The position numbers were made by a program, and so were the translations under genes. Below, piece by piece: positions 20,079 through 26,851 of a stretch of DNA of 39,577 nucleotides. Where the stretch lies: the IMG/VR virus record IMGVR_UViG_3300008114_000203, positions 1 to 39,577 of that record, one strand, 5' to 3'. The notes beneath the pieces were generated by a model. The model was given only the letters and a program-made list of their open reading frames with translations. It did not search any database and was not told where the DNA came from. Source of the stretch: a virus. Positions within the stretch are counted from its first letter, which is position 1, and each line of letters begins with the position of its first letter.

Positions 20079-20357
20079 ATGGCAGAGTATAATTTCAGCG
20101 TAGATGAAAAGCACACCGTGTGGCTTCGCACGACTACCGTGGTTGAAGCGAACAGCAAGGAAGAGGCGGATCAAAAGATGTTGGAGTATATCAAAAAACT
20201 CCATGCCGAGGGCGACCTGTCCGAGTTGTATGACTGCGGATACGAAACCAATACTGAATCGCTCGAAACCATGACGGTTGACGAGAACGATGGTTGTGCT
20301 ACCATTGAGGTGATGGATGAAGACTATCAAACCCTTTGGAGTAATCGAAATGGCTAA
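20079..20357 (+). CDS. Small hypothetical phage protein
   Basis: 92 aa, MAEYNFSVDEKHTVWLRTTT, then VVEANSKEEADQKMLEYIKK: a strand-strand-helix unit also seen in the next gene (VEVEADNREDAIDCAEQ). GGGAGAAATAAC precedes ATG 20079. The two adjacent genes probably share an ancestor. Unknown function. Confidence 0.8.
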   Translation: MAEYNFSVDEKHTVWLRTTTVVEANSKEEADQKMLEYIKKLHAEGDLSELYDCGYETNTESLETMTVDENDGCATIEVMDEDYQTLWSNRNG

Positions 20358-20532
20358 GTGGATTGTTACCGTGGTTGAAACCGTTACAAAGTATGTGGAA
20401 GTTGAAGCCGACAACCGTGAAGATGCAATTGATTGTGCTGAACAAGCAAACGATGAAGATTTTTACGGTCATTATTGGGATGAAACAAAGGCGATTGATG
20501 CCGAGACGATTGATTTCGAGGAAACAACATGA
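20350..20532 (+). CDS. Small hypothetical phage protein
   Basis: 60 aa, MAKWIVTVVETVTKYVEVEA then DNREDAIDCAEQANDEDFYG. The V-V/T-strand, VEVEADNxEDA, helix layout is common in small phage proteins and matches the gene before it. Overlaps the upstream stop by 8 nt and the next start by 4 nt. Confidence 0.8.
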   Translation: MAKWIVTVVETVTKYVEVEADNREDAIDCAEQANDEDFYGHYWDETKAIDAETIDFEETT

Positions 20533-20753
20533 AACCATTAACCAAACAGCAACTGGAATCCTTCGAGTGTCTGTATCTGCGCTTGGAGCCTGAGAACCTA
20601 ACCTGTGATGGTGAAGCATCACGCACCGAGGTGATGCACCGTGAACGCCAGATCAAGCGTGAATGGAAAGCCCTGGAAGCCCAGGTTGGTTATAAGGTTC
20701 CTTATGATCAGATCGAGCAGTTGATCTGTGATCATTGGCGAAAACGGGCGTGA
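20529..20753 (+). CDS. Hypothetical helical protein
   Basis: 74 aa, MKPLTKQQLESFECLYLRLE onward, all-helical and basic at the end (CDHWRKRA). ATGA overlap with the preceding gene. Last gene of the five-to-six gene unit started at 19374; terminator 50 bp downstream. Confidence 0.75.
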   Translation: MKPLTKQQLESFECLYLRLEPENLTCDGEASRTEVMHRERQIKREWKALEAQVGYKVPYDQIEQLICDHWRKRA

Positions 20754-20754
20754 A

Positions 20755-20794
20755 AAAAAGCTAGAAAATTTCGCTCGAAAAAGCTAGAAAATTT
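20755..20794. repeat. Two 17-bp direct repeats
   Basis: AAAAAGCTAGAAAATTT at 20755-20771 and 20778-20794, 23-bp period, between the last gene and its terminator. Possible protein-binding site or duplicated terminator-like sequence; nothing more can be said. Confidence 0.7.
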
Positions 20795-20802
20795 TGGTAC
20801 AA

Positions 20803-20829
20803 AAAAAGCCCCGTTGATCGGGGCTTTTT
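20803..20829. terminator. Bidirectional intrinsic terminator
   Basis: AAAAAGCCCCG (20803-20813), loop TTGAT, CGGGGCTTTTT (20819-20829). A/T tracts on both sides; it serves the plus-strand unit and the minus-strand gene ending at 20849. Confidence 0.9.
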
Positions 20830-20848
20830 CGAGTGAAGCATAACGGGG

Positions 20849-21082
20849 TTAGTACCCCGTCATGTCCTTCAGTTCCTTCTTGATACGCCTAGCGACTGCC
20901 CCTCGCCATGTGCCAGCGTTGGCGAGGAAGTACATGACCACCGATTTGGCGGAATCATCGTAGTAGTTTTCACGGATACTGCCGAGGGTAGCCATCGCCT
21001 GAAGATACGGGACGGCAGCGTAGTTGGGCTTTTTCCAGTCGGAACGGATTTCGCTTGCAATGACAAAGATCGGACGGCTCAT
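20849..21082 (-). CDS. Conserved small phage protein
   Basis: 77 aa. MSRPIFVIASEIRSDWKKPN, then AVPYLQAMATL, VVMYFLANAGTWRGAVARRIKKELK: the DWKK...PYLxAM...V.YFLxNAxxWRGxxAxxIKxEL pattern is a recognised small phage family, unknown function. TTTGGGAGAACACAC is the ribosome binding site. Confidence 0.85.
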   Translation of the reverse strand: MSRPIFVIASEIRSDWKKPNYAAVPYLQAMATLGSIRENYYDDSAKSVVMYFLANAGTWRGAVARRIKKELKDMTGY

Positions 21083-21123
21083 GTGTGTTCTCCCAAACAG
21101 TTAATGTGGATACAGCAAGGACA

Positions 21124-21163
21124 GCTTACAACGAAAAGACCCACCCCGTCAACAGGGTGGGTC
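21124..21163 (-). promoter_or_regulatory. Fused terminator/promoter on the minus strand
   Basis: Minus strand stem GACCCACCC (21163-21155) and GGGTGGGTC (21146-21138) followed by TTTT. The eight-base loop is TG-TTGACG, so the -35 (21152-21147) is again in the loop. A -10 candidate TGTAAG (21130-21125, spacer 16) is weak. It separates the 21186-21706 unit from the gene starting at 21082. Confidence 0.65.
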
Positions 21164-21185
21164 ATGATTGGTTCAGGTTGGGCGG

Positions 21186-21494
21186 TCACCCGTATACGCA
21201 ATGGGCGTGACCGTCTTCGTGGGCTTCCGCGATACCATCGCGCCATGACGCTGGGGCGCGATTCGCATACTGGCGAGGGGTCAACCGATGGACATAGGTC
21301 GCGCCCTCTGCCGAGTCGTACAGATAGTTTTCGAAGGCATCGAAGGCGGTGGCGTTCATCATGCGAGTGTAGGTGCGCGTACAGTGGTCGCAGTCAGTCG
21401 TACTGACATAGATGAAGATTTTGCCGTTCAAGGGAGCTAAGGAGTCCATGACGGACTCCTCAGCACGAGCATTGATGATCTGGTGGATGTTCAT
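21186..21494 (-). CDS. Conserved phage protein with CxxC motif
   Basis: 102 aa. KIFIYVSTTDCDHCTRTYTR near residues 25-44 contains a CDHC pair at the end of a strand, and the end reads RDGIAEAHEDGHAHCVYG with several histidines. The TDCDxC...EAHEDGHxH pattern is known from phages; a thioredoxin-like or metal-binding role is possible but unproven. It overlaps the upstream gene by ATGA. Confidence 0.82.
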   Translation of the reverse strand: MNIHQIINARAEESVMDSLAPLNGKIFIYVSTTDCDHCTRTYTRMMNATAFDAFENYLYDSAEGATYVHRLTPRQYANRAPASWRDGIAEAHEDGHAHCVYG

Positions 21495-21706
21495 GCTTCA
21501 CCCCGATTCAGTTTGGCGATCGCGTAGTCGAGGTGGGCAAGCACCTCAATGTCCTTCAGGGTGCGCTTCAGACCCAGCTCATCCTTCACGATGGCGGTGG
21601 CACTACGACCCCTACGGGTCATGCCCAACACTTCCATTTTGACTGCGCCACGCAGAACGGCGAGGCGGTAAATTTCGATAGCGGTTTGGTCATTCAATAC
21701 GGTCAT
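21491..21706 (-). CDS. Small hypothetical protein
   Basis: 71 aa, MTVLNDQTAIEIYRLAVLRG then RSATAIVKDELGLKRTLKD: helical with a basic centre, possibly nucleic-acid binding. Its leader TTGGGAGATAAACC is part of a 31-bp inverted repeat shared with the divergent gene at 21876. Confidence 0.78.
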   Translation of the reverse strand: MTVLNDQTAIEIYRLAVLRGAVKMEVLGMTRRGRSATAIVKDELGLKRTLKDIEVLAHLDYAIAKLNRGEA

Positions 21707-21878
21707 GGTTTATCTCCCAATGTGGCTTGGCGGATGTGCCTCACCTATGACCAGTATAGCCACCAATCTTGAACATTGTCTGAACGACTTTTAGACCCTA
21801 TTGCTTTTGTCCGAGATAGGACTATACTGTTCACAGGTCAAGGCAATTCCGCCTGACCACATTGGGAGATAAACCATG
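21704..21878. repeat. 31-bp inverted repeat of the leaders of two divergent genes
   Basis: 21704-21734 and 21848-21878 are inverted copies matching at 28 of 31 positions, ending exactly at the two ATG codons and including the ribosome binding site (GGGAGATAAACC). The two leaders therefore share sequence beyond what ribosome binding needs. Confidence 0.85.
21801..21828 (+). promoter_or_regulatory. sigma70-like promoter
   Basis: TTGCTT (21801-21806), 16 bp, TATACT (21823-21828), driving the 21876 gene. On the opposite strand TATACT (21758-21753 region) with a weak CAGACA-type -35 could serve the 21706 gene. Confidence 0.6.
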
Positions 21879-22397
21879 AACAATCAATCCGCTTTCATCG
21901 CAGACGCAACCGCCTTCACAGGTATCGGCACTTACGCTTCTATGACTCTGACCACCAATCCGAAACTGTTGGTCAAGAATCGCACCACCAAAGAACCGCG
22001 CCCTTTCATGTCGTTGACCAAGGTTCAAAAATTCGTGAATGCTTTACTTGGCGCGGAGTACGAAGCGCGTGTCCTGAAACAGCGTGAGCGTGAGAATGTC
22101 GAAGGCGAGTTCACCGCCGAAAAAGCATCAGGTCGCACTCGCATCAACAGCCTGTTGTCGCACAAAGACGACAACCCCGAACAGCTTTACCTGTCGGTTT
22201 ACATCGACAAAGCCACCTTTAAGCACACCACCTACCACGATGAAAACGGCAACCAGTACACCTACGAACAGGTGCAGGATTTCCTGCCACCGCCGAAGCG
22301 CGGAAACGACAAGCAAGGACTGGAACACGAGATTAAAGTCATTGCCCCGAAGCTTGAGAGCATCACAGAGATTACCACCTTCGGGAACACCTACTAA
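21876..22397 (+). CDS. Hypothetical early phage protein
   Basis: 173 aa, MNNQSAFIADATAFTGIGTY onward; basic centre (TKEPRPFMSLTKVQKFVNAL, QRERENVEGEF), Tyr-rich end (YLSVYIDKATFKHTTYHDE). I recognise no domain. Stand-alone gene with its own promoter and a strong terminator; G/C-rich codon use like the DUF932 gene suggests high expression. Confidence 0.82.
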   Translation: MNNQSAFIADATAFTGIGTYASMTLTTNPKLLVKNRTTKEPRPFMSLTKVQKFVNALLGAEYEARVLKQRERENVEGEFTAEKASGRTRINSLLSHKDDNPEQLYLSVYIDKATFKHTTYHDENGNQYTYEQVQDFLPPPKRGNDKQGLEHEIKVIAPKLESITEITTFGNTY

Positions 22398-22416
22398 GCC
22401 ACCAAACCGAGCCACC

Positions 22417-22445
22417 AAGCCCCGCGCCAAGCGGGGCTTTTTTTA
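22417..22445 (+). terminator. Intrinsic terminator
   Basis: AAGCCCCGC (22417-22425), loop GCCAA, GCGGGGCTT (22431-22439) and a run of Ts to 22445. Confidence 0.93.
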
Positions 22446-22832
22446 TGCGACTTTATGCAACAAATATGCCAGGCGATTTCGGCAGCACTACCCAATCCAC
22501 CAGACCGCACAGAACAGCCCACACGCCCACGAACCCCGACCCTGTACCCACCCACCACCCCAACCCTGATATGCCCACACGCGCCCACACAGTGCCACTA
22601 CGGGGCATATGACACCCCCCCATTGGGGCTGTGCCGAGAGGGGGGGTAGGGGGAAAATTCAGGTACTGTTCAGGTTGGGGGGTGGGGGCATAGCCAAATC
22701 GGGTGGTGTGACACTTAGAAACTTTTTTGGATCCCCACCCCACCAAAATTTTTTTGGGCAAAAAAACACCCCCACAGAATGAAACCCAACGCCCTCAAAA
22801 ATTTTTTTTGGGCAAAAATCTCGTCCCAGGAA
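22446..22832. other. Gene-free island with G-runs, C-runs, inverted and direct repeats
   Basis: No credible gene in about 390 bp between convergent genes. ATATGCCC (22569-22576) pairs with GGGCATAT (22603-22610); CCCCCCC (22615-22621) with GGGGGGG (22640-22646); GGGGTGGGG (22679-22687) with CCCCACCCC (22733-22741). Four G-runs of five or more (22640, 22649, 22677, 22684) could form a G-quadruplex. AAAATTTTTTT(T)GGGCAAAAA occurs twice, at 22745 and 22797. Such mixtures occur at replication origins, but nothing proves it here. Confidence 0.6.
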
Positions 22833-23117
22833 TCACCTATTCTTCTTATGAATCGCACCGATCTTGAACAGGGTCGCCCGATCTGGGTTCAGCGCAATAT
22901 AATGACGAGACAACCAGGGCGTGTGGTTATTACTGATCTTCCAAGCACCGTTACGTTCATACAAAGGGGTTTCGTGTCTGATATACTCGACAATCGCCTT
23001 ACTCGAATATTGTCTCAGACCACGGTCCCACGCCCTGTTCGCTTCGTCTTCGAAACGTTTCCATAAATGGGGGTTTTCTTCCAGAAACACCTGAAAGACT
23101 TCGGGGTAATTATTCAT
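22833..23117 (-). CDS. Conserved phage hypothetical protein
   Basis: 94 aa. LWKRFEDEANRAWDRGLRQYSSKAIVEYIRHET... with KISNNHTPWLSRHYIALNP: the pattern FxxxAxxxxxxGxxxYSxxxIxxxIRxET...NNxxxxxxxR is a familiar phage family without assigned role. AAGGAGAAATGAT upstream is a strong ribosome binding site. Last gene of the minus-strand unit that begins at 24317. Confidence 0.85.
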   Translation of the reverse strand: MNNYPEVFQVFLEENPHLWKRFEDEANRAWDRGLRQYSSKAIVEYIRHETPLYERNGAWKISNNHTPWLSRHYIALNPDRATLFKIGAIHKKNR

Positions 23118-23160
23118 ATCATTTCTCCTTGATCAGCAGCTTGTTTAGTTTTGATGTTCA

Positions 23161-23343
23161 TCACTTCTTTCCTCTGTATTCCCAATATTCACTCTCTGAA
23201 CCCAACAGGTTCCCCTTTCGCCACACACTCTCAAGCCAGCGACAACTCCCGTCTTCTACGACCACGGGATACCAGGCGAACCAGGTATGCCAGACTTTCA
23301 AGATTTTTTGTTTTTGCTCGTTTGTTCCGCAATAGAATCTCAT
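23161..23343 (-). CDS. Small conserved phage protein
   Basis: 60 aa. WHTWFAWYPVVVEDGSCRWLESVWRKG near residues 18-44 matches the common phage pattern (F)AW-P-x-V...(C/W)xWLExVxRKG, of unknown function. It starts 4 nt after the previous stop. Confidence 0.82.
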   Translation of the reverse strand: MRFYCGTNEQKQKILKVWHTWFAWYPVVVEDGSCRWLESVWRKGNLLGSESEYWEYRGKK

Positions 23344-23346
23344 CGA

Positions 23347-23526
23347 TCACTCGTCCCGATACACTTCATCGTTCATCTGGGGTGTGCGTATATTCGGTTG
23401 GTTTATCTTACTCAACAAAACATCACGTTCTGCAAGAAGCTGTTTGATGATCTCAAAGGCTTCTTCTTCGCTTTCGGTATACCGTGTATTGTAGCCCCAA
23501 ATTATTGCTCTTTCTTTAATGTTCAT
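23347..23526 (-). CDS. Small helical protein
   Basis: 59 aa, MNIKERAIIWGYNTRYTESE, then a long helix (EAFEIIKQLLAERDVLLSKI) that looks coiled-coil. GAGGTGACTTG precedes the chosen ATG 23526, which overlaps the upstream stop. Confidence 0.75.
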   Translation of the reverse strand: MNIKERAIIWGYNTRYTESEEEAFEIIKQLLAERDVLLSKINQPNIRTPQMNDEVYRDE

Positions 23527-23690
23527 CAAGTCACCTCGAATTGTTGGTAGGAGTGGTAGTTACAAAGAAGCCCTTCATGCCATGACTGGACCCAGGCATC
23601 TGCTTTTTCTTCAGTATCGACAACCGCGACCACATCCTTCCTGAAAGAGACATAATCATCATAAACCCTGAAGCAAATATAAACTGTCAT
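23526..23690 (-). CDS. Small hypothetical protein
   Basis: 54 aa, starting MTVYICFRVYDDYVSFRKDV, then VVAVVDTEEKADAWVQSWHE: a strand, strand, helix small domain like several early proteins here. Overlaps both neighbours by a few bases; AAGGTGACCAAAAA lies before the ATG. Confidence 0.72.
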   Translation of the reverse strand: MTVYICFRVYDDYVSFRKDVVAVVDTEEKADAWVQSWHEGLLCNYHSYQQFEVT

Positions 23691-24094
23691 TTTTTGGTCA
23701 CCTTGTATCCATTTTTCTCAAGATATGAAATGGTTTGTTGGATATCTTCTGCAATTGCCATTTCTTTTTGTTCCGTATCAAAACGCTTCTGCTCTTTCTC
23801 ACACTTGGTGACCCAGGGCTTCAATGCTTTTTGAAAGATTTCAACATCTGCTGCTTCGCTAATCGCTTCTTCCAGATCAATACGACCACTCTCCAGGTTG
23901 AATTTGATATCTTTAGTGAACTTCTTCATGAATGCCTGGTTGTTGAGCAGTTCAGTAATCAGAACATCCGCTGAGGGAACCCCAACCGCATCCAGAACCT
24001 CACAATCGAAGTCCTCATAAAGACACCATTCAAGACCATGACGAATACCGTCTTTTAAAAGTTTATTTGCAATGTCAATTTCAATTTTCATCAT
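23687..24094 (-). CDS. Hypothetical helical protein
   Basis: 135 aa, MMKIEIDIANKLLKDGIRHG onward. Long acidic/basic helices (ESGRIDLEEAISEAADVEIF, KEQKRFDTEQKEMAIAED) suggest a coiled coil. AAGGTGG precedes ATG 24094; a longer frame from 24163 would cross the upstream gene. Unknown family, though similar helical proteins occur among phage early genes. Confidence 0.78.
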   Translation of the reverse strand: MMKIEIDIANKLLKDGIRHGLEWCLYEDFDCEVLDAVGVPSADVLITELLNNQAFMKKFTKDIKFNLESGRIDLEEAISEAADVEIFQKALKPWVTKCEKEQKRFDTEQKEMAIAEDIQQTISYLEKNGYKVTKK

Positions 24095-24317
24095 CGTTAT
24101 CCACCTTTTCTCGTTTTTCTCGTGCTCTTTTGATCCAAAAATCTGCTGTCGATAGGCTTCCATCGATCACAGACTTCGAAACATCCAAATCAAACTCTGC
24201 CTGAAGTAAGGTTTCATGCAGCCCAATAAAAAAGTTACGCTGATCATCATCCAGGTTTTCGATATGTTTGTCAAATGCCCGACTTCTGACACAAACCCTA
24301 CAGTCACACTGCTTCAT
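24081..24317 (-). CDS. Small Cys-containing helical protein
   Basis: 78 aa. MKQCDCRVCVRSRAFDKHIE: the N-terminal C-x-C-x2-C is a plausible metal site, followed by LDDDQRNFFIGLHETLLQAEFDL helix. This CDCRVC...R...F..H...L start is seen in several phage proteins. First gene of the minus-strand unit; promoter at 24344. Confidence 0.8.
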   Translation of the reverse strand: MKQCDCRVCVRSRAFDKHIENLDDDQRNFFIGLHETLLQAEFDLDVSKSVIDGSLSTADFWIKRAREKREKVDNDDEN

Positions 24318-24343
24318 AAGCCATTCTCCGTGTACTAAATAGC

Positions 24344-24372
24344 AATATAACCCAAATAACGGCTTATGTCAA
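24344..24372 (-). promoter_or_regulatory. sigma70 promoter
   Basis: Minus strand TTGACA (24372-24367), 17 bp, TATATT (24349-24344). GGCTT (24375-24371) and AAGCC (24365-24361) are short inverted arms over the -35, again inside GGGGCTTGACA. Drives the 24317-22833 unit. Confidence 0.75.
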
Positions 24373-24383
24373 GCCCCAAAAAC

Positions 24384-24391
24384 CCTAAATA
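24384..24391 (+). promoter_or_regulatory. Possible late promoter (CCTAAATA)
   Basis: CCTAAATA resembles the T4-like late -10 octamer TATAAATA (6 of 8) and lies 23 nt before ATG 24415. A second ACTAAATA lies at 24333-24340. Weaker than the exact octamers at 5445 and 33116. Confidence 0.45.
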
Positions 24392-24414
24392 GTACACACC
24401 CCTGGAGAAACCCC

Positions 24415-25080
24415 ATGAATGACTTTATTAAAAACCTTGTTAACTATGTGATCGAAGCCAAAATTACGAACTACCGTGGCGATCAGAGCGCAGAAACCTA
24501 CCGTTTGTCCCGAATCAACCGTGAAATAAGCCCATCGGATGCCCCAGCCGACAAAGGCTCGAAATTCGCCAAAATCAATGCCGATTATAAAGAAGAAAAA
24601 CGCCTAGAACGCGCCCCTCGCGGTCCACAGACCCGTAAAAAGCCAATGGAAGAAGGCACAAAGTATGCAATTAGAGTACCAGCACAAGTAAAAGAACCTG
24701 TACGTGACACATCATCAGGTCAAGTAAAGTATGGTATTAAAGTACCAGCGAAACCTCAAGAAGAACCTGTACGTGACACATCATCAGGTCAAGTAAAGTA
24801 TGGTATTAAAGTACCAGCGAAACCTCAAGAAGAACCTAAAAAACCAGAACCCAGAAGAGGTTATTTGGTTCGTAAGCCAGTGGAAGAAGGCGCACAGGTT
24901 CCAAAGGGTGCAGTCACTGGTCCAGTACGTCAACCAACCATTATTCAGAAGCAACAAACCGCAAACCCGTCTTCATCTGGTTCAACACTCCCACTTGGTA
25001 AGAAAAAGGTAGGAGATCCAGCAAGCAGAGCAGACTGGGCTGCTCGTAAAGCTGCAATGGACAAGGCGATTGACGGCTAA
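24415..25080 (+). CDS. Putative virion-associated protein with tandem repeats
   Basis: 221 aa, basic. MNDFIKNLVNYVIEAK at the N-terminus is an amphipathic helix ending in E-A, similar to capsid-targeting peptides cleaved after Glu. The centre has two identical 23-residue repeats (PVRDTSSGQVKYGIKVPAK and four more) plus a degenerate third (TKYAIRVPAQVKE). The end (ASRADWAARKAAMDKAI) is a basic helix. CTGGAG precedes the ATG. Late virion role is inferred from context. Confidence 0.78.
   Translation: MNDFIKNLVNYVIEAKITNYRGDQSAETYRLSRINREISPSDAPADKGSKFAKINADYKEEKRLERAPRGPQTRKKPMEEGTKYAIRVPAQVKEPVRDTSSGQVKYGIKVPAKPQEEPVRDTSSGQVKYGIKVPAKPQEEPKKPEPRRGYLVRKPVEEGAQVPKGAVTGPVRQPTIIQKQQTANPSSSGSTLPLGKKKVGDPASRADWAARKAAMDKAIDG
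24697..24834. repeat. Perfect 69-bp tandem duplication
   Basis: 24697-24765 and 24766-24834 are identical at DNA level including synonymous positions, so the duplication is recent or kept uniform. It encodes two 23-residue units within the 24415 gene. Confidence 0.92.
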
Positions 25081-25082
25081 TA

Positions 25083-26207
25083 ATGGCTAGTGTCTTTACT
25101 ATTAAAAAAGACGATGATGCTATTCGCTATGGTATGAAAGAATCAGCATCGTTTGACCACGAAAAATATGACAAAAATATTTTAGATAAAGTAAAAAGCC
25201 CAAATGCTAGTCTAACAGATCTGATGAGTGGTGTAAAAAATTCAAGACCAGGAATAGCATTAGCTGCTCTAAAACATAAAAACGGAAAACAAGAACCGAC
25301 TAACATGCCGCATTACTCTGAATATGAAGGTTCTATTGCCGATGTAGCAGCAAAACATGAAGATCCTGAAGTAGCAATTGCAGCATTAAAACATCCAGTT
25401 GCTAATGAATTTACAGCATTAATCGCTGCACACCATAAAAATCCAACAGTTGTAATGTCAGCTGTAAAAAGTAAACACGCTAGTGAAGATGTTTTACACA
25501 CAGCTATAGATAGACATAAATCAAATAACTCTTATTCTAGTAATTATATCGTAAAATCAGCAATTGCGAAATTAAAAAATATTAAAAATAAAGAAGATGT
25601 TTTTGAACAGTCTGTCTATGACGCTAAACCAAAGCAAAAAACAGAAGTTAAAGTAACCAGAATCACAGATGGTAAAAATACAAACTACGTATATGCAATG
25701 CGCGGTAGACGATTAGGCGATAGCACTCCAGCACACCGTGAGTTTGCTCGTATTCGTATTGGTGATACAGAACTGAAGAAGAAAGAAAACCCTGGTCTGA
25801 AAGAAGAAAAAGAAATAACTTCTAAGGTAGTAAAGGGTGTTGTGCATATCAACGACAAACCACTTAATCATTCTTCCGTTGAAGTTGATGGTGTTGATAA
25901 GAGAGACTATCCAGATTTTGCAGATGCCTACACATCCCGTGCAGAGTTCAAAGATGGATCTGAGCTTTCTCACGAAGAACTCGAACACCTGGACATGAAC
26001 CACCCAGAAGTGGCTCATGAAGCAGCACACGAGTCTATTCGTGGTGGTTATACAAAATTAAGAGAGAATATCATCCAGGTCATGGAAGCCAAGAAAGCAT
26101 CAGGCACACCAAAAGAGAAAAGCAATCCTTGCTGGACTGGATACACTCAATACGGTATGAAGATGAAGAAAGGCAGAAGCGTACCAAACTGCGTTAAAGA
26201 CAAGTAA
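25083..26207 (+). CDS. Putative virion protein with HEAT/LRV-like repeats
   Basis: 374 aa. Residues about 30-150 hold four or five units of roughly 22-24 residues (DPEVAIAALKHPVANEFTAL, NPTVVMSAVKSKHASEDVL) like variant leucine-rich or HEAT repeats. The centre is charged (ELKKKENPGLKEEKE). The C-terminus has NIIQVMEAKKASG and then CWTGYTQYGMKMKKGRSVP, a motif (CWxGYxxxGMKxKxGxxVPNCV) frequent in marine T4-like phage proteins. Two bases after the 24415 stop. Function unknown; virion or ejected protein is inference. Confidence 0.78.
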   Translation: MASVFTIKKDDDAIRYGMKESASFDHEKYDKNILDKVKSPNASLTDLMSGVKNSRPGIALAALKHKNGKQEPTNMPHYSEYEGSIADVAAKHEDPEVAIAALKHPVANEFTALIAAHHKNPTVVMSAVKSKHASEDVLHTAIDRHKSNNSYSSNYIVKSAIAKLKNIKNKEDVFEQSVYDAKPKQKTEVKVTRITDGKNTNYVYAMRGRRLGDSTPAHREFARIRIGDTELKKKENPGLKEEKEITSKVVKGVVHINDKPLNHSSVEVDGVDKRDYPDFADAYTSRAEFKDGSELSHEELEHLDMNHPEVAHEAAHESIRGGYTKLRENIIQVMEAKKASGTPKEKSNPCWTGYTQYGMKMKKGRSVPNCVKDK

Positions 26208-26221
26208 AACACACTTTTATT

Positions 26222-26851
26222 ATGTACACAATTTATCTGATAGAAAATAGAGTTGATAGAACAAAGACGCTTGTTATTTCTGACAAGCGTTTTTCTTCGT
26301 TTGTGGCTGATATCGAGGATCGAAAGACAAAGAACATTGAAGAGCTTCAGTCCTCACCAGATCTGGCGTATTTGCAGAGTAGACTGCCATATTATCTGAA
26401 AACCTACAAGATAGATCAAACTGCAATCAAAAACCCGCACCACATAAGAATAACCTCAGAGGATCGCAGAAGGCTTCGAATTAAGATAAAAAGAAAGCCT
26501 TTATCCGAAGAATCAAGGAAAAGATATTCGGAAGTCAAGCTTGGTGAAAAGAACCCGTTTTACGGTAAAAAACACTCTGCCAGAGCAAGAGCCATAAACA
26601 GCATGAAGCGTAGGCAGAGAATTGCGCAGCCACACGCCATGCCACACAGACAAGAGTCGAAAGATAAATACAGAGAAAGCAGAAAAAACTGGAAGCCAAA
26701 CACGGGCAAGAAGTGGGCATATGACCCCTACACCCTGGAAGAGAAGTTTACAGATGCAAAAAATCCATTGCCACCTGGATGGGTTTACGGAAGATCTCCA
26801 GCTTTTGGCGATTTAATGGTTGAAGCAAACGCAAAAAGGAAAAAAAGATGA
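26222..26851 (+). CDS. NUMOD3-containing protein, homing-endonuclease relative
   Basis: 209 aa, strongly basic. LSEESRKRYSEVKLGEKNPF followed by YGKKHSARARAINS (around residues 98-131) is a NUMOD3 DNA-binding module of phage homing endonucleases. WAYDPYTLEEKF and PPGWVYGR near 163-190 match the C-terminal DNA-contact region of such enzymes. The N-terminus (MYTIYLIENRVDRTKTLVIS) does not show a GIY-YIG or HNH catalytic site, so the nuclease may be degenerate or of unknown type. No ribosome binding site is visible. It sits inside the late gene block. Confidence 0.8.
   Translation: MYTIYLIENRVDRTKTLVISDKRFSSFVADIEDRKTKNIEELQSSPDLAYLQSRLPYYLKTYKIDQTAIKNPHHIRITSEDRRRLRIKIKRKPLSEESRKRYSEVKLGEKNPFYGKKHSARARAINSMKRRQRIAQPHAMPHRQESKDKYRESRKNWKPNTGKKWAYDPYTLEEKFTDAKNPLPPGWVYGRSPAFGDLMVEANAKRKKR

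Noticed and set aside
22453-22761. Minus-strand frame of about 100 codons in the G/C-run island
   Set aside because: Built from G-runs and low-complexity codons, no start signal; the region is better viewed as non-coding.
23114-23161. A 15-codon minus-strand frame that overlaps both neighbouring genes
   Set aside because: Start and stop overlaps are suggestive of a coupling peptide, but the product is too short to support and may be chance.
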